Assembly: GCF_918698085.1 (NCBI RefSeq)
Contig: NZ_CAKKLP010000015.1
Coordinates: 1-64,000, forward strand
DNA: 64,000 nucleotides
Direction of reading: 5' to 3'
Source of the DNA: Chryseobacterium sp. Bi04
GTDB taxonomy: Bacteria; Bacteroidota; Bacteroidia; Flavobacteriales; Weeksellaceae
Shown here piece after piece: positions 41,002 through 50,980 of this stretch. The notes beneath the pieces were generated by a model, which searched no databases, was not told the origin of the DNA, and saw only the letters and a program-made list of their open reading frames with translations. The position numbers and the translations under genes were made by a program. Each line of letters begins with the position of its first letter. The first letter of the stretch is position 1.

Positions 41002-43362
41002 TTAAAATTTGTTTTTTAGTTTTGTAAACCAATTTTGCTCTTCAGCATGATATCCATACCCATATTTATTACCATATCCAAAGTAATCTTTATCAACATC
41101 ATTTAATATAAAGCCTACATTCTTAATTTTCTGGCTGCTGATACTCTTATTTGCAAAATCAATTAATGCATTTTCTGTATATCTTGATCTTGTTACATAT
41201 AAAGTAACATCAGCCATATCAGCGATCAGGAATGTATCTGTAACAAGCATTAAAGGAGCCGTATCCAGAATAATATAATCATATTGGTCTTTCAATTCTT
41301 CAATTAAATGTTCATAACGTCCATTTGTAAGAAGTTCTGTGGGATTTGGAGGAATACTTCCAGAATAAATAACATCCAAATAAGGATTGAACGTAGATAC
41401 GTGTACAACTTCCTTAATATTTACTTTATCACTGTACAAATATTCTGTAAGACCTAACAAACCTTTTCTAGCAGGATTATATCTCTGAAGCTGTGGGTTT
41501 CTAATATCAGACCCAATAATAATAACTTTTTTATTCGGAGTAGCTAAAGTAAGTGCTAAATTAACGGAAACAAAAGTTTTCCCTTCTCCCTTTACCGTTG
41601 AGGTAACGAAGATCACTTTAGCATCTTTCTTTTTAGGAATCATAAAATTCATATTGGTAATAAGAATTCTAAATGCCTCTGCCAAAGGTGAAAGATCATT
41701 AAGTTTTACCAATTCATCCTGACCTCTTAATAAACCAGGGATTTCACCTATTACAGATTTACCATTAGAAAGTTTCTCTAGATCACTTCTTGATTTCACT
41801 TTATTATTAAGAAGTTCTTTTAGATATACAATAAGGAAAGGGATAGCAAAACCACAAACCAATGCTCCTAGCAGTATAAGTATTTTTTTTGGTGCAACCG
41901 GTTTAGGTGAAGCATAAGCATAATCTACTATTCTTGCTTTACTGGCTGTTACAGCTAAAGAAATAGCAGTCTCTTCTCTTTTCTGTAATAGAAGTAAATA
42001 CAAGTTTTCCTTTATCTGCTGCTGTCTCTCAATGCTCCTAAACATCTTCTCCTGAGCAGGAATTTTCGTAATTTTTGAGCTTATCTTGTTCTGCTCTCCT
42101 TCATATTGATTTTTAGCTAACTGAATCCCTGTTCTGTTTTTAATAAGACTTTCCATTACAGAGCCCTTTAAAGACGAAATCTGTTTGTTAAGATCTATAA
42201 TTAATGGGTTTTGAGGAGTTGCATTTTCTAATAAACGGTTTCTCTCCAATACCAACTGATTGTATGCAGAAATATTAGTGGTAGCAGTGGTATTATTTAA
42301 ACCAATATTGGTAGGTAGAACCTGACTGTTATTTTGTCTACCCATAAAATCAATCAACGCATTGGTCAGTTCAAGCTGAGATTCAAGATCAATTTGTTTT
42401 GCTCTTGCTTCTGCAGAAACTTCAAGATTAATTTTAGCTTCTGTAACTAGATCAGTAATCTGATTATTCGATTTGAATTTTTCCTTTTCATTTTCAACCT
42501 GTCCTAATTCATTTGAAATGATATTGATTCTGTCATCTATAAAATCTTTTGTCTTTTTAGATTCTGAATTTTTATCTGAAATAGCTTCATTATTATAAGC
42601 TTCTACTAATTTGTTTACTATATCTTTAGCTTTAGATACATTCGCATAATTCAGAGATAATCCAATTACTGTAGCATCTTTATTTACTAATTTCACATTT
42701 AATATTTTCTGTAAATTATCGACAGCACCATCAACCGTTGAATAAGTCATATAAATATCTCCCATTTCACCAGCTTCTAATTTATTAAACTGGGAATTTT
42801 TCAATATGATTATATTAGCATAAGGAAGATTTATAATTTTATTGAACTGAGTTTTAACTTCAGGTAATTCATCGCTATCTAAAGTTATATTATTTCCGGA
42901 AATTTTTATTGAAATAGGTTTTTTGGGTCCTTTTGTAAAAGGTTTCTCATTAACTACTTCAATGATAATAGGAGATGTACTTTTGTAAAGTTCTTTTTCT
43001 TTTAAGCCATATTCTGTGTAAACAGAAGTTTGTAACCTTAATTGTTTTACAACTTCCTGCATTAACTTTTTAGACTTAAAAACTTCTATTTCATTCTCTA
43101 TACTGTTGGTTCCCATCCCCCCCAATACTGACAGGTCCTGCAATACGCCAAAATCTCCGCCACCAGAAGGAGCTTTTTTAGCATCTTTAATAAGTACCGA
43201 TGATTGAATACTAAATACCGGGGTAGTCAGTTTTAAATAAAAATAACTGATAATTAAAGACACTATAGGGATAATTACAAACCATAACCAGTTTCTTAAA
43301 TAGGGTTTGATTATTTCCTGAATATTAATTTTTTCTGATTCTTCAATAACTGGATTATCCAT
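41002..43362 (-). CDS. Wzc-like tyrosine autokinase of polysaccharide export
   Basis: A 786-residue inner-membrane copolymerase and BY-kinase. Two membrane spans (WLWFVIIPIVSLIISYFYL near the N terminus and one near residue 500, ILLGALVCGFAIPFLIVYL) flank a long periplasmic helical domain. The kinase has Walker A STVKGEGKTFVSVN, Walker A' GSDIRNPQL, and Walker B YDYIILDTAP. The C terminus is Tyr-rich (DYFGYGNKYGYGYHAEE), the site of autophosphorylation in relatives. No Wzb-type phosphatase is in the window. Confidence 0.92.
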   Translation of the reverse strand: MDNPVIEESEKINIQEIIKPYLRNWLWFVIIPIVSLIISYFYLKLTTPVFSIQSSVLIKDAKKAPSGGGDFGVLQDLSVLGGMGTNSIENEIEVFKSKKLMQEVVKQLRLQTSVYTEYGLKEKELYKSTSPIIIEVVNEKPFTKGPKKPISIKISGNNITLDSDELPEVKTQFNKIINLPYANIIILKNSQFNKLEAGEMGDIYMTYSTVDGAVDNLQKILNVKLVNKDATVIGLSLNYANVSKAKDIVNKLVEAYNNEAISDKNSESKKTKDFIDDRINIISNELGQVENEKEKFKSNNQITDLVTEAKINLEVSAEARAKQIDLESQLELTNALIDFMGRQNNSQVLPTNIGLNNTTATTNISAYNQLVLERNRLLENATPQNPLIIDLNKQISSLKGSVMESLIKNRTGIQLAKNQYEGEQNKISSKITKIPAQEKMFRSIERQQQIKENLYLLLLQKREETAISLAVTASKARIVDYAYASPKPVAPKKILILLGALVCGFAIPFLIVYLKELLNNKVKSRSDLEKLSNGKSVIGEIPGLLRGQDELVKLNDLSPLAEAFRILITNMNFMIPKKKDAKVIFVTSTVKGEGKTFVSVNLALTLATPNKKVIIIGSDIRNPQLQRYNPARKGLLGLTEYLYSDKVNIKEVVHVSTFNPYLDVIYSGSIPPNPTELLTNGRYEHLIEELKDQYDYIILDTAPLMLVTDTFLIADMADVTLYVTRSRYTENALIDFANKSISSQKIKNVGFILNDVDKDYFGYGNKYGYGYHAEEQNWFTKLKNKF

Positions 43363-43432
43363 TATTTAATTTTAAATTTTACAAATTATTCTGTCAATTA
43401 ACAACAGATATTTATTAGTTTTATTATTTTAA

Positions 43433-44725
43433 TTATAGTCTAGCATCTACTAGACTTCTATCAATACAAGCTTTAGTATCAAAGATAACACTATCTTTTT
43501 TCTTTAGTTTTTCAAAATCTAAGGTAAGAAATTCTTTATGGGATACAGCAATGATAATAGAGTCATATTTTTTATCTTCCGGAAGTTGATCCAGAATACT
43601 TATTCCATATTCATGTTCCACTTCTGATTTGTTTACCCATGGATCAAAAATGTCAACTCCAATTCCGTAGTCTATTAATTCATTATAAATATCAATTACT
43701 TTGGTATTTCTAACATCGGGGCAATTTTCTTTAAAGGTTACCCCTAAAATTAAAGCTTGTGAACCTTTTATAATCTTACTTTTTGCTATTAATAGTTTTA
43801 CCACTTTCGACGCTATAAATTTTGCAATTGAATCGTTTACTCTTCGACCGGATAAAATAACATCAGGATGATACCCCAATTGCTCTGCTTTATGAGCTAA
43901 ATAATATGGATCTACAGAAATACAGTGTCCGCCTACTAATCCCGGTTTATATGGTAAGAAATTATATTTTGTACCAGCAGCTTCAAGAACATCATGTGTA
44001 TCAATTCCCATTCTGTCAAAGATGAGGGCTAACTCATTAACAAAAGAAATATTCACATCCCTTTGGGCATTTTCAATGGCTTTAGATGCTTCAGCAACCT
44101 TTATGCTAGGTGCTTTATGGGTACCTGCTGTAATGATTTTTTTATATAAATGATCTATTTCGTCTGCAATTTCAACAGTAGACCCGGAGGTTACTTTCTT
44201 TACACTTGTTAACGTGTTTATTTTATCTCCTGGATTAATTCTTTCCGGAGAATAGCCTACAAAAAAATCTTCATTGAGTTTTAACTGAGAATACAGTTCT
44301 AGTATCGGAACACATTCTTCCTCTGTACAACCGGGAAAAACGGTAGATTCAAATATTACAATATCTCCTTTTTTAATAATCCCTCCTAACATTTTTGATG
44401 CTGTCAGCAATGGATTTAAGTCGGGAGCATTATATTTGTCAATCGGAGTGGGTACAGTTACTATAAAAATGTTACAGTCTAAAATTTCATTCAGTTCACT
44501 TGTACCATTATAACCTATGCTTCCGCCAGATTCTTTATAAGAGTGTAAGCCTTCATTAAGCTTATGGATATCTGCTTCCAGGGTTATATCGTAGCCATTA
44601 TTAAGCTGGTTAATTCTGTCTGCATTAATGTCAAAACCCAACACCGGATAATGACCTGCAAACTCTAAAGACAAAGGTAATCCTACATATCCTTGTCCAA
44701 TAACAGCTATTTTATATGATTTCAT
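43433..44725 (-). CDS. UDP-N-acetylhexosamine 6-dehydrogenase (WbpA/TviB-like)
   Basis: A 430-residue nucleotide-sugar dehydrogenase that oxidises C6 of UDP-GlcNAc or UDP-GalNAc to the uronic acid. It has the NAD fold IAVIGQGYVGLPLSLEF and the catalytic Cys in VGGHCISVDPYYLAHKA, with YKPGLVGG before it. The acceptor specificity (GlcNAc or GalNAc) is not decidable here. It is in the locus between wza and wzc, with 70-80 nt gaps on each side. Confidence 0.9.
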   Translation of the reverse strand: MKSYKIAVIGQGYVGLPLSLEFAGHYPVLGFDINADRINQLNNGYDITLEADIHKLNEGLHSYKESGGSIGYNGTSELNEILDCNIFIVTVPTPIDKYNAPDLNPLLTASKMLGGIIKKGDIVIFESTVFPGCTEEECVPILELYSQLKLNEDFFVGYSPERINPGDKINTLTSVKKVTSGSTVEIADEIDHLYKKIITAGTHKAPSIKVAEASKAIENAQRDVNISFVNELALIFDRMGIDTHDVLEAAGTKYNFLPYKPGLVGGHCISVDPYYLAHKAEQLGYHPDVILSGRRVNDSIAKFIASKVVKLLIAKSKIIKGSQALILGVTFKENCPDVRNTKVIDIYNELIDYGIGVDIFDPWVNKSEVEHEYGISILDQLPEDKKYDSIIIAVSHKEFLTLDFEKLKKKDSVIFDTKACIDRSLVDARL

Positions 44726-44804
44726 TTCTTTGTGATTTTATTAGAAGAGCCTACCTTACATTTATAATACAATCTAAATAAAATTGCATTTTAAATATAT
44801 ACTC

Positions 44805-45623
44805 TTACTTTTTAAATAAACCAACTACTACAGCAAGAGCAGTAACTACAACAGAAGCTGCAGTCAGATAAATTGCTGTATTAGGGTTTTGCTTAGAGGC
44901 TAAATCTCTTGCTTTATTTGATGGAACAATAATAGCATCTCCTTGCTTCAGGTTAAAATATGGAGAATTAATAAGATTAGCATCCTGTAAATTGATTTTA
45001 CCATGCGTAACCGTTCCGTTTTCAGTTCTTATTACTAAGATATCCGTCCTTTTACCATACATCGTTAAATCTCCTGCAAGCCCCAGGGCATTGAGGATAG
45101 TAGCCTGCCCGTTAGATATGGTATAGTCTCCTTGTTTATTAACCTCACCTAAAACTGTTATTTTAAAATTTGCAAGTCTGACACTTATTGTCGGATTAAT
45201 AACATATTGACTTACTTTATCTTTAATTTCATTTTTAAATTCTACAAGTGATTTACCTTTTGTATCAATCTTACCAAGAACAGGAAAATCTATATTCCCT
45301 TCACTGTCTACAATATATGTGGGTCCAGAAATGGTTGTCATCCCCTGGTTAGGAGTATTTCCTCCTGCTAGACTATTTGTCTGGATCATTTCAGAAGAAG
45401 AATAATTTTGATTGAATGGTTTTACTACATCCATATCTTTTGCAGTGATCAAAACTACTAATTGATCACCAGTCTGTATAGTAGAATTAGAATTTTTAGC
45501 AGAGGATTCTACTGCAACATTCTCTATATTCTGCATATAATTTAAATCATTCTGGGCATTTTCCTTTACCTTACATGATATTAATAAGAATACAAAAAAT
45601 ATCCCTAATATTTTACTTTTCAT
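44805..45623 (-). CDS. Wza-like polysaccharide export lipoprotein
   Basis: A 272-residue outer-membrane export lipoprotein. The signal peptide ends in the lipobox LISC (Cys17). A Poly_export domain (YIVDSEGNIDFPVLGKID) and an SLBB domain (FKITVLGEVNKQGDYTIS) follow. The C terminus has a hydrophobic helix (IYLTAASVVVTALAVVVGLF) which would cross the outer membrane as in Wza. It partners with Wzc. Confidence 0.92.
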   Translation of the reverse strand: MKSKILGIFFVFLLISCKVKENAQNDLNYMQNIENVAVESSAKNSNSTIQTGDQLVVLITAKDMDVVKPFNQNYSSSEMIQTNSLAGGNTPNQGMTTISGPTYIVDSEGNIDFPVLGKIDTKGKSLVEFKNEIKDKVSQYVINPTISVRLANFKITVLGEVNKQGDYTISNGQATILNALGLAGDLTMYGKRTDILVIRTENGTVTHGKINLQDANLINSPYFNLKQGDAIIVPSNKARDLASKQNPNTAIYLTAASVVVTALAVVVGLFKK

Positions 45624-45660
45624 ATTTTAAAATTGTGCAAATATACACTTATATTTTTTT

Positions 45661-47589
45661 CTATTTATCTAAAACCTCGTAGATTGAATTATTGCTTATA
45701 AATTCAGGTACTATTAGCTTTAAAATCTTAACAACTTCTACTTTTTCTTTATTGACAGAAGCCTCTCCGATCAACTGGACAAGACTCTCTATTTCTGAAA
45801 ATGACATGGTAGGATCTTTAGAAATCATGATCTTTTCATTATGGGTAGGAAGAGTTTTTGCATTATCACTTAACAGCTCTTCATATAGCTTTTCTCCCGG
45901 TCTAAGTCCTGTGTAAATAATCTTAATATCAATGTTGGGTTCAAATCCTGATAGTTTGATCATTCTTCTGGCTAAATCCAGAATCTTCACCGGCTCACCC
46001 ATATCGAAAACAAAAATTTCACCTCCCTGCCCCATTGTTCCAGCCTGAAGAACCAGTTCACAAGCCTCAGGAATGGTCATAAAATATCTTACAATATCAG
46101 GATGTGTGATTGTTACAGGTCCTCCAGCTTCAATCTGCTTTTTAAAATGTGGAATAACGGAACCGTTTGATCCCAGAACATTTCCAAATCTTGTGGTAAT
46201 AAATTTTGTTGAATTTCCTTCAGCATGTTGTAAAGACTGAACAAATAGCTCTGCAGCTCTTTTAGAAGCTCCCATTACATTAGTAGGGTTTACCGCTTTA
46301 TCCGTAGAAATCATCACAAATCGGTTTACTTTATAACGACTGGATAAAACAGCAATATTTTTTGAACCCAAAACATTCACCCGAATCGCTTCATTAGGAT
46401 TATCTTCAACAAGAGGCACGTGCTTATAAGCTGCAGCATGATAGACCATTGAGAAATTATACATCTCAAATAGCGGCTCTACTCTATGTATATTTGAAAC
46501 ATCTGCAAGAACAAATTTAAACCTGATATGAGGAAACTTGTCTTTCATTTCAAGCTCGATATCATATAACGGCGTTTCAGCCTGATCTAATACAACAATT
46601 AAAGAAGGTGTAAACTGAGCAACCTGTCTTACAATTTCGCTACCAATAGAACCAGCACCACCAGTAACCAGTACATTTTTACCGTAATGTCTGCTTTTGA
46701 CTTCTTCGTTTTCAATTTTTATAGGCTTCCTGTTAAGCAAATCTTCAATTTGAAGATTTCTGATTGATCCTCCCAGATCACTATCTCTCAGTTTTTGCAC
46801 TGAAGGGGCTTTAAAAACATTCAGATCTTTTTCCAGAAATAAATTCACCCAGGAATTCATTTCATCCTTAGCCATCATTTCTTTTACTATAATAACCCCG
46901 TCAACAAGAAGATCATCTTTAGTATTCTCTTCTATTTTTTCTTTTGCGTAAATAGGTTTCCCTAAAAGTGAAGCTCTTTTTGAATCCGTTCTTTGAGTCA
47001 GGAATCCTACCACCTGGTAAGGAAGGTTGGGATTATCTAAAATAGCCCTTGCAATAGCAATAGACTGCTCATCAATCCCCAATACAAGGATTCTTTTTTT
47101 CAAAGTACTTCTCCTGTACTCTCTGACAATGTGAAAAAATTCTTTGACATAGAGTCTAAAAAGAAATAATCCCATAAAGGATATAACGAAGTATAAAACA
47201 AGATAGGGTGTTAAAATGAATTTTCCTCCGGTAACCCAGAAATACATCAGATTAATTGTCGCAACGACAAATAATGTAGAGAAGCAGGAAATAAGAAGTT
47301 TAAATAAATCTATAAATGTGGAATGTCTGATAATCCCTGCATATGTTTTAAAAAAATACATAAATGCTGTATTTACCAGAATGATAAAAGCAAAAACAAT
47401 ACTTTTTTCTTCGTGATAAATAAACTCTTTTTGGGTAATTTTTTCAATGATATACGTAGAGAGAAATAAGGATATTACCAAAATAATAATATCTATTACA
47501 AGTATTATCCATCTGGGAAGATATCTTACATCTGAGAGATTGACAACATTATCTCCTCCAAATATTTTTTTTCTAAGAGAGTTATACAT
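45661..47589 (-). CDS. FlaA1/WbpM-type membrane-bound UDP-HexNAc 4,6-dehydratase
   Basis: A 642-residue protein. The N terminus has four hydrophobic spans, then two Rossmann domains. The second has VTGGAGSIGSEIVRQ and the catalytic region STDKAVNPTNVMGASKR, with Met replacing the usual Tyr of the Y-x-x-x-K motif, as known for WbpM-type (S-M-K). It should dehydrate UDP-GlcNAc to the 4-keto-6-deoxy sugar. This opens the route to FucNAc, QuiNAc or 4-amino sugars of the locus. A -7 box lies about 80 nt upstream. Confidence 0.92.
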   Translation of the reverse strand: MYNSLRKKIFGGDNVVNLSDVRYLPRWIILVIDIIILVISLFLSTYIIEKITQKEFIYHEEKSIVFAFIILVNTAFMYFFKTYAGIIRHSTFIDLFKLLISCFSTLFVVATINLMYFWVTGGKFILTPYLVLYFVISFMGLFLFRLYVKEFFHIVREYRRSTLKKRILVLGIDEQSIAIARAILDNPNLPYQVVGFLTQRTDSKRASLLGKPIYAKEKIEENTKDDLLVDGVIIVKEMMAKDEMNSWVNLFLEKDLNVFKAPSVQKLRDSDLGGSIRNLQIEDLLNRKPIKIENEEVKSRHYGKNVLVTGGAGSIGSEIVRQVAQFTPSLIVVLDQAETPLYDIELEMKDKFPHIRFKFVLADVSNIHRVEPLFEMYNFSMVYHAAAYKHVPLVEDNPNEAIRVNVLGSKNIAVLSSRYKVNRFVMISTDKAVNPTNVMGASKRAAELFVQSLQHAEGNSTKFITTRFGNVLGSNGSVIPHFKKQIEAGGPVTITHPDIVRYFMTIPEACELVLQAGTMGQGGEIFVFDMGEPVKILDLARRMIKLSGFEPNIDIKIIYTGLRPGEKLYEELLSDNAKTLPTHNEKIMISKDPTMSFSEIESLVQLIGEASVNKEKVEVVKILKLIVPEFISNNSIYEVLDK

Positions 47590-47669
47590 TGTCTTGATTG
47601 GTGTTCATATGTTATTAAATGTGATACAATTTCTAGCCGCTTAATTCAACTCACATTGAATCATTCGTG

Positions 47670-47677
47670 CAAAATTA
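47670..47677 (-). promoter_or_regulatory. -7 promoter element within the polysaccharide locus
   Basis: TAATTTTG on the minus strand fits TAnnTTTG, 80 nt upstream of the FlaA1-type gene. A TTG is 14 nt away, too near. A 16-bp palindrome TTCAATGTGAGTTGAA lies just downstream (47649-47664 region). It may start the main locus transcript. Confidence 0.35.
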
Positions 47678-47717
47678 AAATAAAATATCATCAATATCCT
47701 AAATCTAAAAAATAATT

Positions 47718-48854
47718 TTACTTTCTTAGATTTTTCAGGACATCTGCAATTCTATTTTTATCTTCCACAGAAAGATTGGACCCTGACGGCAAGCATAAAC
47801 CCGCTTCAAAAAGCATACCACAAATATTATCCCCAAAAAAATTATACCCTTTATATAGGGTTTGCAAATGCATAGGTTTCCATAAATACCTGGTTTCTAT
47901 ATTATTCTCAGAAAATATTTTTTTTAATTTTTCTTTTGTCATTCCAGACTTATTTCCTTCAATGGTGACTGTGTTCAGCCAATAGTTAGAAAAAAAATCT
48001 TCACCTGGCTCTTCCAAAAGATTGATGGTTTCATCATTTTCAAAGATACCCTGATAAAACTCATGGTTTTCTCTTCTTTTTAATATCCTGTCTTCTAAAA
48101 CATCCAGTTGCCCTATTCCTATTCCTGCAGAGATGTTACTCATCCTGTAGTTATATCCTATGTCTGAATAACTGTAATAGTCTTTATTTTCGTTGGCTTG
48201 GGTAGAAAAGGAAAAAGCTCTTTCTTTATTTGCTTTGCTTCTAGATATTAAAATTCCCCCACCTGAAGTCGTAATAATCTTATTCCCGTTAAAACTAATC
48301 ACAGATAAATCTCCAAATGTTCCACAAGGTCTATTTTTGTATGTACTGCCCAAAGCTCCGGCACTGTCTTCAATAACAGGAATTTCATATTTCCTGGAAA
48401 CTTCAAGGACTTCATCTACCATAAACGGCATTCCATATGAAGATACGGCAATGATTGCTTTCGGTTTCTTACCTTGCTGCAGACAATATTTAACAGCATC
48501 TTCCAAAGCATTGGGACACATATTCCAGGTAGAAGCCTCACTGTCTACAAAAACAGGAATTGCTCTTTGATAAAGAATGGGATTAGCAGAAGCCACAAAA
48601 GTAAAAGACTGGCAGATCACAAAATCCCCTTCTTCTACATTCAAAAGTCTCAATGCTAGGTGTATTGCTGCTGTCCCTGAGGACAAAGCGGTCACAAAGG
48701 AGTCTTTTCCAAGATAGTTTTCAAGTCTTTTTTCAAACCCATCTATGTTTGAACCGTACTGAGAAACTCCGTTTGTATCTAATGCAGTCTGTATATACTG
48801 TAACTCGCTGCCTCCTAAGTGTGGAGGTGAAAGCAAGATCTTATTCTTTTTCAA
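47718..48854 (-). CDS. DegT-family UDP-sugar aminotransferase (PglE-like)
   Basis: A 378-residue PLP aminotransferase. The PLP lysine is in ISFNGNKIITTSGGG, and the start KILLSPPHLGGSELQYIQ with TNGVSQYGSNIDGFE is the pattern of 4-aminotransferases such as PglE. It would act on the UDP-4-keto-6-deoxy-HexNAc made by the FlaA1-type enzyme. The acetyltransferase needed for bacillosamine-like sugars is not seen next to it. It starts 27 nt after recX. Confidence 0.88.
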   Translation of the reverse strand: MKKNKILLSPPHLGGSELQYIQTALDTNGVSQYGSNIDGFEKRLENYLGKDSFVTALSSGTAAIHLALRLLNVEEGDFVICQSFTFVASANPILYQRAIPVFVDSEASTWNMCPNALEDAVKYCLQQGKKPKAIIAVSSYGMPFMVDEVLEVSRKYEIPVIEDSAGALGSTYKNRPCGTFGDLSVISFNGNKIITTSGGGILISRSKANKERAFSFSTQANENKDYYSYSDIGYNYRMSNISAGIGIGQLDVLEDRILKRRENHEFYQGIFENDETINLLEEPGEDFFSNYWLNTVTIEGNKSGMTKEKLKKIFSENNIETRYLWKPMHLQTLYKGYNFFGDNICGMLFEAGLCLPSGSNLSVEDKNRIADVLKNLRK

Positions 48855-48881
48855 TTTGTGTGTTTGTTGTTTAATTTATGT

Positions 48882-49340
48882 TTATTCAAAAATATCATTT
48901 ATTTTCTCATATTCAAAACCTCTGCTCATTAAATATTTTATAGTTTTTGATTTTCTCTGATATTCCTTAAGTCCCGTCTGTTTAGAGAAATAATCTTCAT
49001 AGATTCTTGTGATGGTTTTCATGTAATCATCTTCATAAATTTCGTCAAAACACATATTGATCAGTTTTTCAGAGATCTGTTTCTGTTTAAGATGCATTTT
49101 GATTTTATTTTTCCCCCAGTGCTTGATATAAAACTTACCGCGGATATAACTACGTGTAAACCTTTCTTCGTTCAGATAATTTTCTTTCATAAGATACAAT
49201 AAAATTTCCTCCTTTGCTTCCTCAATAAGCAGAAATTCTCTCATTTTCTGCTCTACTTCGGCATGACATCGGTCCTGATAAACACAATAGTTCACCAATT
49301 TCATCTTAATTTCATCAAAAGTAAAAGATTTCTTTTCCAT
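48882..49340 (-). CDS. recX: Recombination regulator RecX
   Basis: A 152-residue RecX protein, which inhibits RecA filament activity. It has three helical repeats of the family: NYCVYQDRCHAEVEQKMREF, a central NEERFTRSYIRGKFYIKHWG, and KYLMSRGFEYEKINDIFE at the end. It sits between glyA, from which it is parted by a terminator, and the polysaccharide locus, with only 27 nt before the first sugar gene. It may share their transcript. Confidence 0.87.
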   Translation of the reverse strand: MEKKSFTFDEIKMKLVNYCVYQDRCHAEVEQKMREFLLIEEAKEEILLYLMKENYLNEERFTRSYIRGKFYIKHWGKNKIKMHLKQKQISEKLINMCFDEIYEDDYMKTITRIYEDYFSKQTGLKEYQRKSKTIKYLMSRGFEYEKINDIFE

Positions 49341-49351
49341 ATCTGCAAAAA

Positions 49352-49377
49352 AAAGAATGAGCGCCCGCTCATTCTTT
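49352..49377 (-). terminator. Terminator of glyA
   Basis: A perfect 12-bp stem (AAAGAATGAGCG at 49352-49363, CGCTCATTCTTT at 49366-49377) with a 2-nt spacer is followed by a T-run on the minus strand. It parts glyA from recX. Confidence 0.85.
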
Positions 49378-49399
49378 GTATTATATTTTTTCTGTTATA

Positions 49400-50665
49400 T
49401 TAATAATTGAATAGAGCTTTTCCTTCCATTAATTCATTAACCTTCTTTCTTACAGATGTAAGAACCTCTTCATTTTTAATATTGTCTACCACATCAGAAA
49501 TAAATCCGGCAATGGTATCCATATCGTTTTCCTTAAGTCCTCTTGTTGTAATTGCTGCTGTTCCTAGTCTGATACCAGATGTTGTAAATGGTGATTTGTC
49601 ATCAAAAGGAACCATATTTTTGTTACAAGTAATATCAGCAAGTACTAATGCTTTTTCAGTTTCTTTACCATTTACTCCCTTGTTTCTAAGATCTACAAGC
49701 ATCAGGTGATTATCTGTGCCTCCGCTTACAATATCAAACCCTCTGTCGATCATTGCTTTGGATAATGCCTGGGCATTAGCTTTAACTTGCTTTGCATATG
49801 TCTCAAACTGTCCATCTATAGCTTCTCCGAAAGCGACTGCTTTACCGGCAATCACATGTTCCAGCGGCCCTCCCTGTATTCCCGGGAATACAGCTCCATC
49901 CAATACCTGGCTCATCATTTTAGTTTCTCCTTTTGGAGTTTTGTGACCATAAGTATTTTCAAAATCTTTCCCCATCATGATCATACCTCCTCTTGGACCT
50001 CTTAATGTTTTGTGTGTAGTAGTAGTTACTACGTGGCAATGCTCAAATGGCGAGTTTAATAATCCTTTAGCTACTAAACCAGCAGGATGTGCTATATCTG
50101 CCCAAAGTGTTGCTCCAATTTCATCTGCAATCTCTCTGAATTTAACATAATCAAGATCTCTTGAATATGCTGAGAAACCTGCAATCATCATTTTTGGTCT
50201 TTCTCTTAAAGCTACTTCCCTCATTTGGTTGTAATCAATAAGCCCTGTTTCTTTTTCTACACCGTAAGAAACCACTTCATATTGAATTCCTGAAAAATTC
50301 ACTGCAGAACCATGAGTAAGGTGTCCTCCCATTGAAAGGTCCATTCCCATAATTTTATCTCCAGCTTTCAAAACAGCAAGATAAATGGCTGCATTGGCCT
50401 GAGAACCGGAATGTGGCTGAACATTCACATAATCTACTCCGAAAAGTTCTTTTGCTCTGTTGATGGCTAATGTTTCAACCTCATCTACCACTTCACATCC
50501 CCCGTAATATCTTTTTCCGGGATATCCTTCAGCATATTTATTTGTCAGTACACTTCCCATTGCTTTCATCACGTTTTCAGAAACAAAATTTTCTGATGCG
50601 ATAAGCTCTAATCCATGGGCTTGTCTTTGTCTTTCCTTTTCAATCAGGTCAAAAATAATATCCAT
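49400..50665 (-). CDS. glyA: Serine hydroxymethyltransferase
   Basis: Interconverts serine and glycine with tetrahydrofolate. The 421-residue length is standard. It has QRQAHGLELIASENFVS at the start, the PLP lysine in VVTTTTHKTLRGPRGGMI, and GSQANAAIYLAVLKAGD. A -7 box (TACATTTG) lies 31 nt upstream. It is monocistronic with a strong terminator. Confidence 0.96.
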   Translation of the reverse strand: MDIIFDLIEKERQRQAHGLELIASENFVSENVMKAMGSVLTNKYAEGYPGKRYYGGCEVVDEVETLAINRAKELFGVDYVNVQPHSGSQANAAIYLAVLKAGDKIMGMDLSMGGHLTHGSAVNFSGIQYEVVSYGVEKETGLIDYNQMREVALRERPKMMIAGFSAYSRDLDYVKFREIADEIGATLWADIAHPAGLVAKGLLNSPFEHCHVVTTTTHKTLRGPRGGMIMMGKDFENTYGHKTPKGETKMMSQVLDGAVFPGIQGGPLEHVIAGKAVAFGEAIDGQFETYAKQVKANAQALSKAMIDRGFDIVSGGTDNHLMLVDLRNKGVNGKETEKALVLADITCNKNMVPFDDKSPFTTSGIRLGTAAITTRGLKENDMDTIAGFISDVVDNIKNEEVLTSVRKKVNELMEGKALFNY

Positions 50666-50695
50666 TTTACTTTTAGTTTTTGAAATTTTTCACCC

Positions 50696-50703
50696 CAAAT
50701 GTA
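50696..50703 (-). promoter_or_regulatory. -7 promoter element for glyA
   Basis: TACATTTG on the minus strand fits TAnnTTTG, 30 nt upstream of the glyA ATG. A TTG lies 26 nt further away, beyond the usual spacing. Confidence 0.45.
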
Positions 50704-50980
50704 CGGAATTTCCCTTGAGGTTTCAGCATCAAATTATATGATTTTTAGCCCCTAAGTGTTGTAAAACCTTACCGGTAATGTATAATTATAACCTTTCTGC
50801 CATAAACTGATGACCATAATTTTTAATCTGATTACGAGCTTTTCCAAACTACACCCTCTGTTGTAATTGTATTTGAGAAACAGGCATTCAACTATTCAAC
50901 GATTTTTCATCCATAAAGCAGCAGCCAGAATTATTTTTAATCTTCACCCTGGATAAGATCCACATGCTGTATGGAACTTA
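50704..50980. other. Intergenic stretch upstream of glyA
   Basis: I see no gene, strong hairpin or repeat here. It parts the flavoprotein gene from the glyA promoter, so the two are probably separate units. Confidence 0.4.

Noticed and set aside
41000..41032. TTG-started extension of the second FdtA-like gene
   Set aside because: It overlaps wzc and has no similarity to the family. The ATG at 40999 is placed right after the wzc stop.
48193..48570. 125-codon frame antisense to the PglE-like aminotransferase
   Set aside because: It is the complement of a conserved PLP enzyme and lacks any promoter or motif.
28970..48854. Polysaccharide locus as a known Bacteroides-type invertible capsule
   Set aside because: There is no UpxY/UpxZ-type antiterminator, no recombinase and no inverted promoter segment in the window. 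It is better described as an ordinary Wzx/Wzy locus.
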